DNA of 64,000 nt from JAQBDA01 sp963709875 (GTDB lineage Bacteria > Chloroflexota > Anaerolineae > Anaerolineales > UBA4823). The position numbers were made by a program, and so were the translations under genes. Below the pieces are notes generated by a model. The model was not told the DNA's origin and did no database searches. It saw only the letters and a list, made by a program, of their open reading frames with translations. Where the stretch lies: NCBI GenBank assembly GCA_963709875.1, contig CAVPYB010000011.1:186001-250000 (forward strand), written 5' to 3'. Below, one piece after another: positions 26,561 to 35,140 of this stretch. Positions within the stretch are counted from its first letter, which is position 1. Every line of letters starts with the position of its first letter.

Positions 26561-27280
26561 ATGTACACTGTCAGAGTCAAGCATCGTATCAAGCGTAGTC
26601 AAGAATTCTTTGTGAATTTACTTGATCCGATTGATTGGCTGTCTGAGGCGATCTTCAGCATCCTGATCTTGCTCATATATTTGCTTGCCTTCGGATTCAT
26701 CATGCGATCTGATACTCCCCAGCAATCAATTTCTCACCAGAATGTGAACGATATGCTGGTTGGTGTGCTGAGCGCCGTGTCAGCCTGGGGATTGATTGAC
26801 GGCATTATGTACGGGTTGCTCTCGATGTTCGGGAGGGGAGAGAGCAACCGCCTGCTCAGAGATGTACAAGCCTCGAGAACCGAAGAGGAGGCAGTGGACA
26901 TCATCGCATTAGACCTGGACTATTTGCTCGAGCCCATCACCGGCGATAATGAACGTAGAGCGCTTTATCAGGGTGTTTTCAACCATTTGCGGAACAGCAA
27001 GCCGCGTAATATCGGATTTAACTTCGAGGATTTTACCGCTGTGCTGGGCCATGTGATGGTGGCAATTCTTGCTGTGATTCCCTGGTTAATTCCCTTTCTG
27101 GTCCTGCGGCATGATTATGATCTCGCCATTCGGATCTCATTCCTCGTGTCATTCATTGTGCTATTCGTTGCTGGATATCGCTGGGGCATATACACTGGGG
27201 CGAGCCCGTGGAAAACCGGGCTGCTGCTAGTGTCTGTTGCAACCGGGTTGGTGCTGATTGCCATCCTTTTGGGAGGTTAG
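26561..27280 (+). CDS. Integral membrane protein, possibly VIT1/CCC1-like
   Basis: The 239-residue protein has five predicted helices: one at about 25-48, one at 65-85, and three after residue 155. A central soluble, charged segment lies at about 90-150 (ASRTEEEAVDIIALDLDYLL, NDERRALYQGVFNHL). The C-terminal helices, with RWGIYTGASPWKTGLLL, recall the end of VIT/CCC1-type iron and manganese transporters. The first helical pair is less convincing, so the family call is tentative. The start codon was set at ATG 26561, 2 nt after the small upstream ORF, rather than at a TTG codon inside that ORF. Confidence 0.5.
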   Translation: MYTVRVKHRIKRSQEFFVNLLDPIDWLSEAIFSILILLIYLLAFGFIMRSDTPQQSISHQNVNDMLVGVLSAVSAWGLIDGIMYGLLSMFGRGESNRLLRDVQASRTEEEAVDIIALDLDYLLEPITGDNERRALYQGVFNHLRNSKPRNIGFNFEDFTAVLGHVMVAILAVIPWLIPFLVLRHDYDLAIRISFLVSFIVLFVAGYRWGIYTGASPWKTGLLLVSVATGLVLIAILLGG

Positions 27281-27393
27281 CCCAGTAAATTGATCCTGTT
27301 TCCAATTGAAAATACATATGCCCGAAAATTTAAGAAAGCCTTTCATATAGAAAATGTATTTATTGTTCGTATCAAATAGGAGTGGTTGAATAG

Positions 27394-28177
27394 ATGCTTA
27401 CCAGCCAGCCGCTAGATATTCTACCAATTTGGTCTGTTTACATTCTGACCGTATTTGTCTTGTTCCTGGCCGCGGAAGCGGGCTTCCGGTTGGGTAAGCG
27501 CATTCAGAAGAGCTGGCCGGATCAAGCTGAGGCAGGCGTCGGCACAGTGGTTGGCGCCGCCCTAGCTTTATTAGGCTTCCTTTTGGCATTTGTCACGAGC
27601 ATTGCGATACAGAATTTTAACGATAGGCGGCAGTTAGTGGTGTCAGAAGCTAACGCCATAAGTACCACTTACCTGCGTGCCGGCTTTTTGCCTGAGCCTT
27701 ACGGGGTGGAGGGCGCGTCAGTTCCTGCGTGAATATGTCAATTTACGATTAAAGGCACTCGATCCGGCAGCTACACAATCGGCAATTGCCCGGTCAGAAC
27801 AGATCCACGATGAATTGTGGCTGCTTGCGGAAGACGTTGCTAAAGGGAATCCTGACCTAACGATTGCCCTCTATCTCTCGTCTTTGAACCAGGTCATTGA
27901 TCTGCACACCGAACGGATCAACGTAGAACTGGGCTACCGAGTCCCGCCAATCATCGTTCTGGGTCTCTATGTCGTCGCGGTAATGACGATGGTACTGATT
28001 GGCGTGTACGACAGTTACCGTGAAAAGCACAATCTGATTGCTCTGGTCATGGTGGTGCTGATCGTATCGGTCGTTTTTTTTGTGATCATTGATCTGGATC
28101 GATCGAATGCGGGCCTGCTCCAGATCCCGCAGGAGGCTCTGATCAACCTGCAACAGAAGTTGAACCTGATGCCGTGA
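27394..28177 (+). CDS. Bestrophin-like (DUF4239) membrane protein, one frameshift
   Basis: The first frame starts MLTSQPLDILPIW. It contains the family landmarks GVGTVVGAALALLGFLLAF and EANAISTTYLRAGFLPEPY, then stops at 27732. The remainder, ARQFLREYVNLRLKAL, followed by NQVIDLHTERINVELGYRVP and three C-terminal helices, continues in another frame. Deleting one G from GGG at 27711-27713 joins them into about 260 residues, the usual DUF4239 length. The family is named for resemblance to bestrophin anion channels, but its activity is not established. AGGAGTGGTTG precedes the start. Confidence 0.75.
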
Positions 28178-28227
28178 AAAGACGCTGCAGCATTTTGCAG
28201 AGTGTCACTGGGGAGAATATAGCCGTC

Positions 28228-28332
28228 GAGCTATCAGATTTCAAATTCAACACCCCAGAGGGAGCCAACCAGGAGAGCTGCTCTGTGTGGGATGAGACCG
28301 ACGGAGGCTATCCTACGCACGGTTACCGTTAG
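28228..28332 (+). pseudogene. Fragment resembling the N-terminus of a DUF1269 gene
   Basis: In one frame the sequence reads ELSDFKFNTPEGANQ. This matches the N-terminal motif of the DUF1269 protein at 13871 (TVFKFATPEGASQ), and then it degenerates to a stop at 28330-28332. No start codon with a ribosome site precedes it. It looks like a decayed or truncated third copy, about 50 nt after the bestrophin-like gene. The match is only about 11 residues long, so it is suggestive only. Confidence 0.35.
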
Positions 28333-28378
28333 GCGCGCATACAAAGGCATCCGCCCTGCAGTGAATTGCCACAATCCT

Positions 28379-28454
28379 GCCCCTGTAGCTAACGGACAGA
28401 GCACCTGCCTTCAAAAGCAGATGGTTGTGGGTTGAAATCCTGCCGTGGGCGCCA
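28379..28454 (+). tRNA. Degenerate tRNA-Arg(UCU)-like sequence, probably a pseudogene
   Basis: The segment is 76 nt long and ends in an encoded CCA. The acceptor arms GCCCCTG and CGTGGGC pair at six of seven positions, one of them a wobble. A D-arm with GCT/AGC is recognisable, and the T-stem GTGGG/CCTGC pairs with two wobbles. The T-loop reads TTGAAAT instead of TTCGAAT, so the invariant C56 is lost. The anticodon stem CTGC/GCAG encloses an eight-base loop CTTCAAAA where a functional tRNA-Arg would have seven bases with TCT. These defects point to a dead copy, or to poor base calls, rather than a working tRNA. Confidence 0.45.
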
Positions 28455-29012
28455 GAATACCAGTTATGTAGTTTTATATAATTACGACCTCCCATATCTG
28501 CCTATATATCAGCTCGTGCCAGGGTATAATTCTTCCATGTCACTGGCTAGGGTGAGCAATAGAGCCGCCTTTCCTTCTTCATACCTGGTGAGAATCGGGT
28601 GCAACCGGAGATGACGGGTATGGAAATAGTGGATTCTATCAACTCTTCTACCGTCACATATGGTGGTTAGATGGACTCACTGCACCATATATATGGGGTA
28701 GACCTAATAGACACCCTTCCGATCTCACTTACACAGAAAAGATCGTAGGTTCGAAGTCCTGTTCCGTCCACTCATATTGCTCGTTGCGCCTATCGAGCGT
28801 TTATCTGTTCCATTGCCCTCCGAGCAAGAAGATAGTTGGCCCACTTATTTTCATAGCTTCAAAGTATCTGAACAAAATCTCACTGTCATAATATTATGCA
28901 CTAAAGGCGACTTGACCGGAGACACTACTTGCTTATCCAGAATTTTATGGGTTTCTATCGCTTCTTCTACTGGTAACTATCCAAATCTAATTTCAAGGAA
29001 AGGAGATCAACC
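28455..29012. other. Gene-poor stretch before the second sulfatase
   Basis: No convincing gene is seen in about 560 bases. A piece at roughly 28746-28772 (GTAGGTTCGAAGTCCTGTT, followed by CCGTCCA) looks like a tRNA T-arm and acceptor end with one extra base. TGGAC at about 28672 could pair with its GTCCA, but no complete cloverleaf forms in between. A TATAAT box occurs at 28524-28529. Frames of 60-79 codons here lack ribosome sites and family features. Together with the decayed tRNA and DUF1269 fragments just upstream, this looks like a recombination scar. Confidence 0.35.
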
Positions 29013-31382
29013 ATGAGTACAGAGGATAAGATTCAACGTACCATCCTACCCATCCCGGAGGTGAAGCACGTGGGCCTGATGACCTATGATGCCAAGGATC
29101 CGGAAACCAAGTTTCCCACCGATCCGGGATATACGCCCCCCGAAAGGCGCGCCCAACGTACTGGTCATCCTGCTTGACGATGTCGGCTTTGGCGCCAGCA
29201 GCGCCTTTGGCGGTCCGGTTAACACCCCGGCGGCCGAGAGGCTGGCAAACAACGGCTTGAAGCTCAATCGCTTCCACACCACCGCGTTGTGCGCGCCCAC
29301 ACGCCAGGCGCTGCTTGACTGGACGCAATCACCATTCAGTGAACATGGGCGGCATCACCGAGATGGCGACCTCGGCGCCTGGCTACACCTCGGTGCTGCC
29401 AAAGGAAAAAGCGCCGCTCGCCATGACGCTCAAACTCAACGGCTACTCTACGGCGCAATTCGGTAAATGCCATGAGGTGCCCCCCTGGCAGTCCAGCCCG
29501 CTGGGCCCATTCGATGCCTGGCCCACCGGCGGCGGCGGGTTCGAGTACTTCTACGGCTTCATCGGCGGAGAGGCCGACCAGTACTATCCAGGCATTTACG
29601 AAGGTACGACGGCGCTGGAACCGGATAAAACCCCCGAGCAAGGCTACCATTTCACCGAGGATATGACCAACAAAGCGATCGCGTGGGTGCGCCAACAAAA
29701 GGCGCTCATGGCCGACAAGCCCTTCTTCATGTATTACGCACCTGGCGCCACCCATGCCCCGCACCACGTACCCAAGCAATGGATCGACAAATACAAGGGC
29801 AATTTCGATCAGGGCTGGGACAAGCTGCGTGAAGAAACTTTTGAACGCCAGAAGAAGCTGGGCGTGATCCCCGCCGACGCCGTCCTCACCAAACGGCCCG
29901 ATGAAATCCCCGCTTACGATGACATGCCCGAGGAGCTCAAACCCATTCTTGCCCGCGAGATGGAGACCTATGCCGGGTTCCTCGAGCACACCGACCACCA
30001 GATCGGCCGGCTGATCGATACCCTGGAGGACCTGGAAGTTCTCGATGACACGCTGATCTACTACATCATCGGCGACAACGGCGCCTCCGCTGAAGGAACG
30101 CTAAATGGCTGTTTCAACGAGATTGCTGTGCTCAACGGTATGAACACGATCGAGACCCCTGAATTCCTGATGAGCAAGATCGACAAGTTCGGCAGCCCGG
30201 AAGCCTCCAACCACTACGCGGTGGGCTGGGCGCACGCCATGGATACGCCCTACCAATGGACCAAGCAGGTAGCTTCACATTGGGGCGGCACCCGCAACGG
30301 GACGATCGTGCACTGGCCGAACGGCATCCAGGCTAAGGGTGAGATCCGATCACAGTTTGCGCACGTGATCGATGTGGCGCCGACGGTCCTCGAGGCCGCG
30401 GGAATCCCTGCGCCGACCATCGTGAACAGCATCCAGCAGGCACCGTTTGAGGGCGCCAGCATGCTGTATGCGTTCAATGATCCCGCGGCAGCTGAGCGAC
30501 ATGAGACCCAGTATTTCGAGATGTTCTGCAACCGCGGCATCTATCACAAGGGTTGGACGGCGGTTACCCGGCACGGCGTGCCGTGGGTTGGTGCCTACGA
30601 GCGCACCTTTGACGAAGATGTCTGGGAGTTGTACGACACCAACACCGACTGGACGCAGTCGAAGGACCTGGCAAAGGAAAATCCGGAAAAGCTGGCTGAA
30701 ATGCAGCGCTTGTTCCTGATCGAGGCGATCAAGTACGGTGTTCTCCCGCTCGACGATCGGTCGTTTGAGCGCTTCAATGCTGATCTCGCAGGCCGTCCGC
30801 AGCTGATCAAAGGGAAAGACGCAGATGCTGTTTGGCGGCATGTCACGGCTGCCTGAACATGCCGTCCTACAGATGCACAATAAATCGTATTCGGTGACCG
30901 CTGAGATCGAAGTGCCGGAATCCGGCGCCAACGGTGTCATCGTCTCCCTGGGCGCCGGGATCGGCGGCTGGAGCCTGTACGCCAAGGACGGCAAGCTCAA
31001 GCACTGCTATAACTTCTTCGGCATCGAGCATTACTTTGCTGAGAGCCAGCAGGCAATCCCCGCCGGCAAGCATCAGGTGCGCATGGAGTTCGTCTACGAC
31101 GGCGGCGGCCTGGCCAAGGGCGGCAGCGTCTCGTTGTATGTGGACGGGCAGAAAGACGGCGAGGGCCGCGTGGAGATGACGGTACCGATGCTTTTCGGCA
31201 CCGATACCTGCGATGTCGGCAGGGACGCCGGTTCGCCGGTCTCTCCGGACTACACTTCGAAGGACAGCGAGTTCAGCGGCACAGTGAACTGGGTGCAGAT
31301 GGACATCGATGAGAATGCCGAGGATCTCGATCACCTGATCACGCCCGAGGAGCGTTACAAGGTCGCGATGGCGCGTCAGTAA
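29013..31382 (+). CDS. Large arylsulfatase (Cys-type) with C-terminal beta-sandwich, three frameshifts
   Basis: Three +1 shifts split this gene: C6 run at 29136-29141, TT at 29315-29316 and a base at about 30820-30823. Removing them gives 788 residues, the size of the long AtsA-like sulfatases. After APNVLVILLDDVG comes the formylglycine site CAPTR, then the QFGKCHEVP catalytic Lys/His motif and IIGDNGASAEGTL. After about residue 600 follows a jelly-roll-like C-terminal domain (YSVTAEIEVPESGANGVIVS, GWSLYAKDGKLKHCYNFFG, SLYVDG) found in this subfamily. No signal peptide is seen. The anSME at 9884 could mature it. AAAGGAGATCAACC precedes the ATG. Confidence 0.88.
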
Positions 31383-31394
31383 TGAGTATTACAG

Positions 31395-31437
31395 CTGGCG
31401 GTCTTGCGATGTGATTTAACATTGTCACGACCGCCAG
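31395..31437. terminator. Hairpin just after the large arylsulfatase
   Basis: A perfect 9-bp stem CTGGCGGTC/GACCGCCAG encloses a 25-nt loop and starts 12 nt after the stop. No T-run follows, so it is a probable transcript-end structure rather than a textbook terminator. Confidence 0.45.
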
Positions 31438-31477
31438 TTCATACTTACAGAAATTCGGCATTTCACGAGGGAATTGG

Positions 31478-31512
31478 GGGTGTTTCGGCGGATACAGCCC
31501 GCCAAAACACCC
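31478..31512. terminator. Second hairpin in the gap after the arylsulfatase
   Basis: A 14-bp stem with one C-A mismatch (GGGTGTTTCGGCGG against CCGCCAAAACACCC) lies 41 nt after the first hairpin. The two together make the 250-base gap before the YhhN gene a strong boundary of the sulfatase gene run. Confidence 0.5.
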
Positions 31513-31630
31513 TCAACTCTCCTCCAATTGCGTACGTCCTAACTTACTCGGTTTTTAGGTGGGAAGGTGGTTCGAGTTAAGCTAGCACCGAATTCAATCC
31601 GACTACGAGTACCAAATCGCCGGAGGGGAA

Positions 31631-32269
31631 ATGACCACGATTGTCCTTACAATCTTAGCCATCATCTCAGCCTCGCTGCACCTGTGGGCGGAATATCAAG
31701 GACCACCGGTCCAGATCTATATCTTCAAGCCGCTCACCATGGTGTTTATCATCTTGATAGCCGTATTAGCCAAAACGCCGCCCAGCAGCAAATACCGGCT
31801 TGCCATCATCGCTGGATTGCTCTTCTCTCTGCTCGGAGATATCTTCCTGATGCTGCCGGTGGACTTGTTCATCGCCGGTCTGGTCAGCTTCCTGATCGCG
31901 CAATTGATTTACACATACGCCTTCCATTCAGGCAGACCCTGGCGGTTTAAAGCTATCGCCATGCTGCTGTTCCTGATCTATGGGGTTTTAGTATTCGTTA
32001 TTCTCTTCCCGGGTCTGGGTGGGATGGCGGTCCCCGTGGCTGCTTATATCCTCGTAATCTTGACCATGGCATGGCAGGCGTGGGACCAGTGGGACCAGGT
32101 GCGGATGCGATGGGCGCTGCTGGCATTCATCGGGGCGCTGCTGTTTGTAGCCTCGGACACTGTCCTGGCTTTGAATAAATTCGGGGAGCCATTCCCAGCG
32201 GCAAGAGCACTGACGCTGAGCACGTATTACTCAGCCCAGTGGCTGATCGCCAACTCGAACTACACATAA
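31631..32269 (+). CDS. YhhN family membrane protein (lysoplasmalogenase-like)
   Basis: The 212-residue protein has eight predicted helices and the YhhN family landmarks: IFKPLTMVFIILIAVL early, GLLFSLLGDIFLMLP in the third helix, and FVASDTVLALNKF followed by STYYSAQWLIA at the end. Aspartates in the GDIFLM and SDTVLA motifs are conserved and thought catalytic. Eukaryotic and some bacterial members hydrolyse lysoplasmalogens. Whether this organism makes plasmalogens cannot be told here. GGAGGGGAA precedes the ATG. Two more membrane-protein genes follow closely. Confidence 0.85.
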   Translation: MTTIVLTILAIISASLHLWAEYQGPPVQIYIFKPLTMVFIILIAVLAKTPPSSKYRLAIIAGLLFSLLGDIFLMLPVDLFIAGLVSFLIAQLIYTYAFHSGRPWRFKAIAMLLFLIYGVLVFVILFPGLGGMAVPVAAYILVILTMAWQAWDQWDQVRMRWALLAFIGALLFVASDTVLALNKFGEPFPAARALTLSTYYSAQWLIANSNYT

Positions 32270-32278
32270 ACCTTATAT

Positions 32279-33190
32279 ATGAAAGCCGTCTCAATAGATC
32301 AAAATTCCGGACGCAAGATCGCCGGATGGTGTGCCGTAGGCATATCTGCGATCCTCACCTCCTTCTGGGCATTTTGGGGCATCATCGAAAATTTCCACGA
32401 AGGCTGGTATTACGAATCCTGGCTTTCCAACCTCGGATTGATGATCGCACAGTATCTCAGCCCCATGTTCGCATTCATGGCTATCTCGCTGATATCGATC
32501 TATTGGCCTCGGCTGGGCAGCGCTCTGCACATCCTGTTCGCCTTGTTTGCTGTCTGGTTCTTCCAGGTTGTCACAAACCCTGCACTATTCATATTGATCG
32601 CTCCACTGGCGGGATTGGGAGCGCTGTACTGGTATGGACGTCCCGAACCACGCAGGATCGCGGTCGTATTGATCATAGGTCTACCAATACTGACTCTGAT
32701 CCTCTCTGGCATTGAGCCCATCATTCGAGTAGCTGCACGTATTGATGATGGCAATCTCCAGGCCCGTTTGGTAGAGGGAAATGGAGTGAGCCTCGTCTGG
32801 GCACCAGCTGGACCTGGCTGGCCGCTCACTGGAATGAACTGGGTTGAAGCACAGCGCGTGTGCCAGTATCTCCGTGATGATGGCTTGACCCTCGCCCCGG
32901 GCATACAGAATATCTGGCGGCTGCCGACGGTCGACGAAGCCGTGCGCTCGATGGCTCGCCGCGGTCTTAACAGCGTTGGTGTGTGGGATGCAGAGACAGC
33001 CAGAGCAGCATACGAAACCACCCCAGATAAAGAGTCGCCGCTCTGGGACGCACACTCCCAGGTGATATACTGGTGGACGGCGACTGCTCATGATGAAGAC
33101 CAAGCCTATATGATTGTCTATGATGGGAGGGTGTGGATGCGGTCAAAACAGTATGGACCGGATTATCTCGGATTTCGCTGTGTGAAGTAA
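32279..33190 (+). CDS. Membrane protein with C-terminal DUF1566/formylglycine-enzyme-like domain
   Basis: The 303-residue protein has an N-terminal half with four or five helices (about 12-150), then an outer domain from about 155. That domain reads LTGMNWVEAQRVCQYL, then NIWRLPTVDEAVRSM, then YWWTATAHDEDQAYMIVYDG, ending YLGFRCVK. This order is the pattern of DUF1566/Lcl-type C-lectin-like folds, related to formylglycine-generating enzyme domains, but the FGE active-site cysteines are not evident. It may bind a ligand outside the membrane. It begins 9 nt after the YhhN gene, so the two are co-transcribed. Confidence 0.6.
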   Translation: MKAVSIDQNSGRKIAGWCAVGISAILTSFWAFWGIIENFHEGWYYESWLSNLGLMIAQYLSPMFAFMAISLISIYWPRLGSALHILFALFAVWFFQVVTNPALFILIAPLAGLGALYWYGRPEPRRIAVVLIIGLPILTLILSGIEPIIRVAARIDDGNLQARLVEGNGVSLVWAPAGPGWPLTGMNWVEAQRVCQYLRDDGLTLAPGIQNIWRLPTVDEAVRSMARRGLNSVGVWDAETARAAYETTPDKESPLWDAHSQVIYWWTATAHDEDQAYMIVYDGRVWMRSKQYGPDYLGFRCVK

Positions 33191-33206
33191 TACCTTCTGG
33201 ATAAAC

Positions 33207-33767
33207 ATGACGCGTATCTCTAATTGGCTTTATCGGATATCGACGGGCCGGGTCGCCCTGGCGGCACTGGGATTCTTCCTGTTTTTCACCATCCTGGTGC
33301 TGCCGCGGCAGACAGCCAGCGCAGAGTTGAACAACGCTGATGCCGGCACGCCCGATCTGTCCTTCTCCTATTCGAGCGATGAGCTGTACCGCATGGCAGA
33401 GGCCTATGGCGAGCAGGGGCGGCAGGCCTACCTGCGGGCGCGGTGGACCTTCGACTTGCTCTGGCCGATCGTGTACACCGTCTTCTTGTGCACTGCCATC
33501 AGCTGGCTGTTCAATCTGAGTTTACCCCCAGGAAGCCGGTGGCGCATTGCCAACCTCGTCCCGTTGATCGGGATGCTGTTCGATTACCTGGAGAATATAT
33601 TCACTTCGCTGGTAATGCTGCGCTACCCGCAGCCCTGTCCGCTGGGAGCAGCCCCGGCACCCATCGTCACTCCATTAAAATGGATCTTCGTCGGAGGGAG
33701 CTTCCTCCTGTTGGCGGTCGGGATTGTCGCAGCTCTGCTGCGATGGGTCAAGACCCCGCGAGAATAG
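33207..33767 (+). CDS. Conserved membrane protein of unknown function
   Basis: The 186-residue protein has an N-terminal helix (VALAALGFFLFFTILVLP). An outer segment of about 50 residues follows (TPDLSFSYSSDELYRMAEAYG), then three more helices, with LIGMLFDYLENIFTSLVMLRYP between two of them. I recognise the overall pattern as a conserved hypothetical family but can give no role. It starts 16 nt after the preceding gene and ends 31 nt before the next, so it is part of the same run. Confidence 0.6.
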   Translation: MTRISNWLYRISTGRVALAALGFFLFFTILVLPRQTASAELNNADAGTPDLSFSYSSDELYRMAEAYGEQGRQAYLRARWTFDLLWPIVYTVFLCTAISWLFNLSLPPGSRWRIANLVPLIGMLFDYLENIFTSLVMLRYPQPCPLGAAPAPIVTPLKWIFVGGSFLLLAVGIVAALLRWVKTPRE

Positions 33768-33798
33768 CTTCTCTATCGTGATATACTCACCGGGTTAG

Positions 33799-34545
33799 AT
33801 GGCTGATATCCAGAAGTATCGAGAAACACTAAATACCATGCTGCAGCTCGCACCTCACGACCAGATCGAGGAGCAGGCGATGCAGCTTGACCCCAGCGAG
33901 CACCTGGATATACTGCGCGAATGGCAGGCGAACCGCCTGCAGCTCACTTACCAGGATTTCCTGGAGAGCCCGCGCTATGGACCGGCCTGCCGATTTTTCC
34001 TGGAAGATATCTACGCAGCCAAGGATTTTCGCCAGCGGGACTACGAGATCAAGCACCTCTACGAGGTTATGTCTCGCTTCCTGCCGGACTTCCTTCTCCG
34101 TTTGGTGACGAAAACCATCGAGCTGTATGACCTTACCACTACCCTGGATGAAACATTATGGAGCGCTATACAGCAAGAGCTGGATGTGACCGATACGATC
34201 ACCCCAGAACTATACGCAGAGGCTTACCGGCTTTGTGACAACTACCAGGAGCGGGTACACCAGATAGAACTGATCGGTGAGGTTGGTCATATGGTAGAAA
34301 TCGGCACGAAAATTCCTCTGGTGGGGACGACGCTGAAGCTGGCCAGCCTACCTGCCCGGCGCGCTGGCTGGGACGACCTGCACGCTTTCATAACACGCGG
34401 TTACCATGTCTTCAAACGCATGCGCACAGCTGATGTTTTTCTCCAGGCGGTTCACGAGCGCGAGATGACTATCCTGGACAAGATATATTCCAGAGATCCG
34501 CAGCCTTTCGAGCCATTCCTTGTCATCAGCTATTCCCCCGAATAA
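33799..34545 (+). CDS. FFLEELY-motif type protein
   Basis: The 248-residue protein is soluble and largely helical, with no membrane segment. It contains CRFFLEDIYAAKDFRQRDYE, matching the family named after the FFLEELY motif, and a second conserved portion near QIELIGEVGHMVEIG. The family has no known activity. The gene ends 11 nt before the stop of the DoxX gene on the other strand, a convergent arrangement. Confidence 0.65.
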   Translation: MADIQKYRETLNTMLQLAPHDQIEEQAMQLDPSEHLDILREWQANRLQLTYQDFLESPRYGPACRFFLEDIYAAKDFRQRDYEIKHLYEVMSRFLPDFLLRLVTKTIELYDLTTTLDETLWSAIQQELDVTDTITPELYAEAYRLCDNYQERVHQIELIGEVGHMVEIGTKIPLVGTTLKLASLPARRAGWDDLHAFITRGYHVFKRMRTADVFLQAVHEREMTILDKIYSRDPQPFEPFLVISYSPE

Positions 34546-34556
34546 ATGCATTGCCT

Positions 34557-35051
34557 TTACCAGAGCAGGAAACCACGATCCCCAAAACGTTTTAGCAGAT
34601 AGGCATCCATACCCAACGCTCTACCTGCCTGGGTCAGGAATGTCGCTGCCAGGATGCTGATCGGCATCAGGTATGCCCACAGCCAATCATGACCGAATGT
34701 CGCCAGCATGGTGTTGAGCAGGAAGAAGATCCCTGCCAGGCTGGATATGGGGGTCAGAAATCCGACCAGCAATGCCAGTCCCAGCAAGAATTCAGTTACT
34801 AGCTGAAATGGAGCAAATACCCCGCGTATTGGCAGGATAACATTGTCAATAAATGCGGCGTACCAGGTTAGCGGGTTTTCTGATTGTGGGAAAATTTCTG
34901 TGAAGAAGCGCTGCAGACCATCTGCGGTATAAAATCCATCTGCAAGATTGAATACCCAGGTCGATAGAAATACCAATCCGACCATAATACGCAGCAGCGC
35001 AATCCAGGATAATGCCACTCGGGGTTCTGATTTATCGAATATTTTTGCCAT
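34557..35051 (-). CDS. DoxX family membrane protein
   Basis: The 164-residue protein has four helices in the DoxX pattern. The first, ALLRIMVGLVFLSTWVFNLADG, is followed by an outer loop with ADGLQRFF and PLTWYAAFI. A FQLVTEFLLGLALLVG helix comes next and then a FGHDWLWAYLMPI segment. DoxX relatives include subunits of thiosulfate:quinone oxidoreductase and many uncharacterised proteins, so the electron donor, if any, is unknown. It lies 90 nt downstream of the DUF2064 gene on the minus strand and could be the last gene of that unit. Confidence 0.8.
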   Translation of the reverse strand: MAKIFDKSEPRVALSWIALLRIMVGLVFLSTWVFNLADGFYTADGLQRFFTEIFPQSENPLTWYAAFIDNVILPIRGVFAPFQLVTEFLLGLALLVGFLTPISSLAGIFFLLNTMLATFGHDWLWAYLMPISILAATFLTQAGRALGMDAYLLKRFGDRGFLLW

Positions 35052-35140
35052 TTTGGCTCCTGTGAGATGTATGTTATGGAGGTTAGGGTAAATAATTCGG
35101 TCATGGGATAGACGGGGGAAATTGTGTCGATCAAATAGGG

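Noticed and set aside
28710..28721. CTTCCGATCT, identical to the end of a common sequencing adapter
   Set aside because: Only ten bases match and the adjoining bases differ from the adapter, so chance is more likely than contamination, though the stretch is poorly structured.
28777..29016. 79-codon plus-strand frame before the second sulfatase
   Set aside because: No ribosome site, no family pattern and irregular composition; it ends inside the sulfatase leader.
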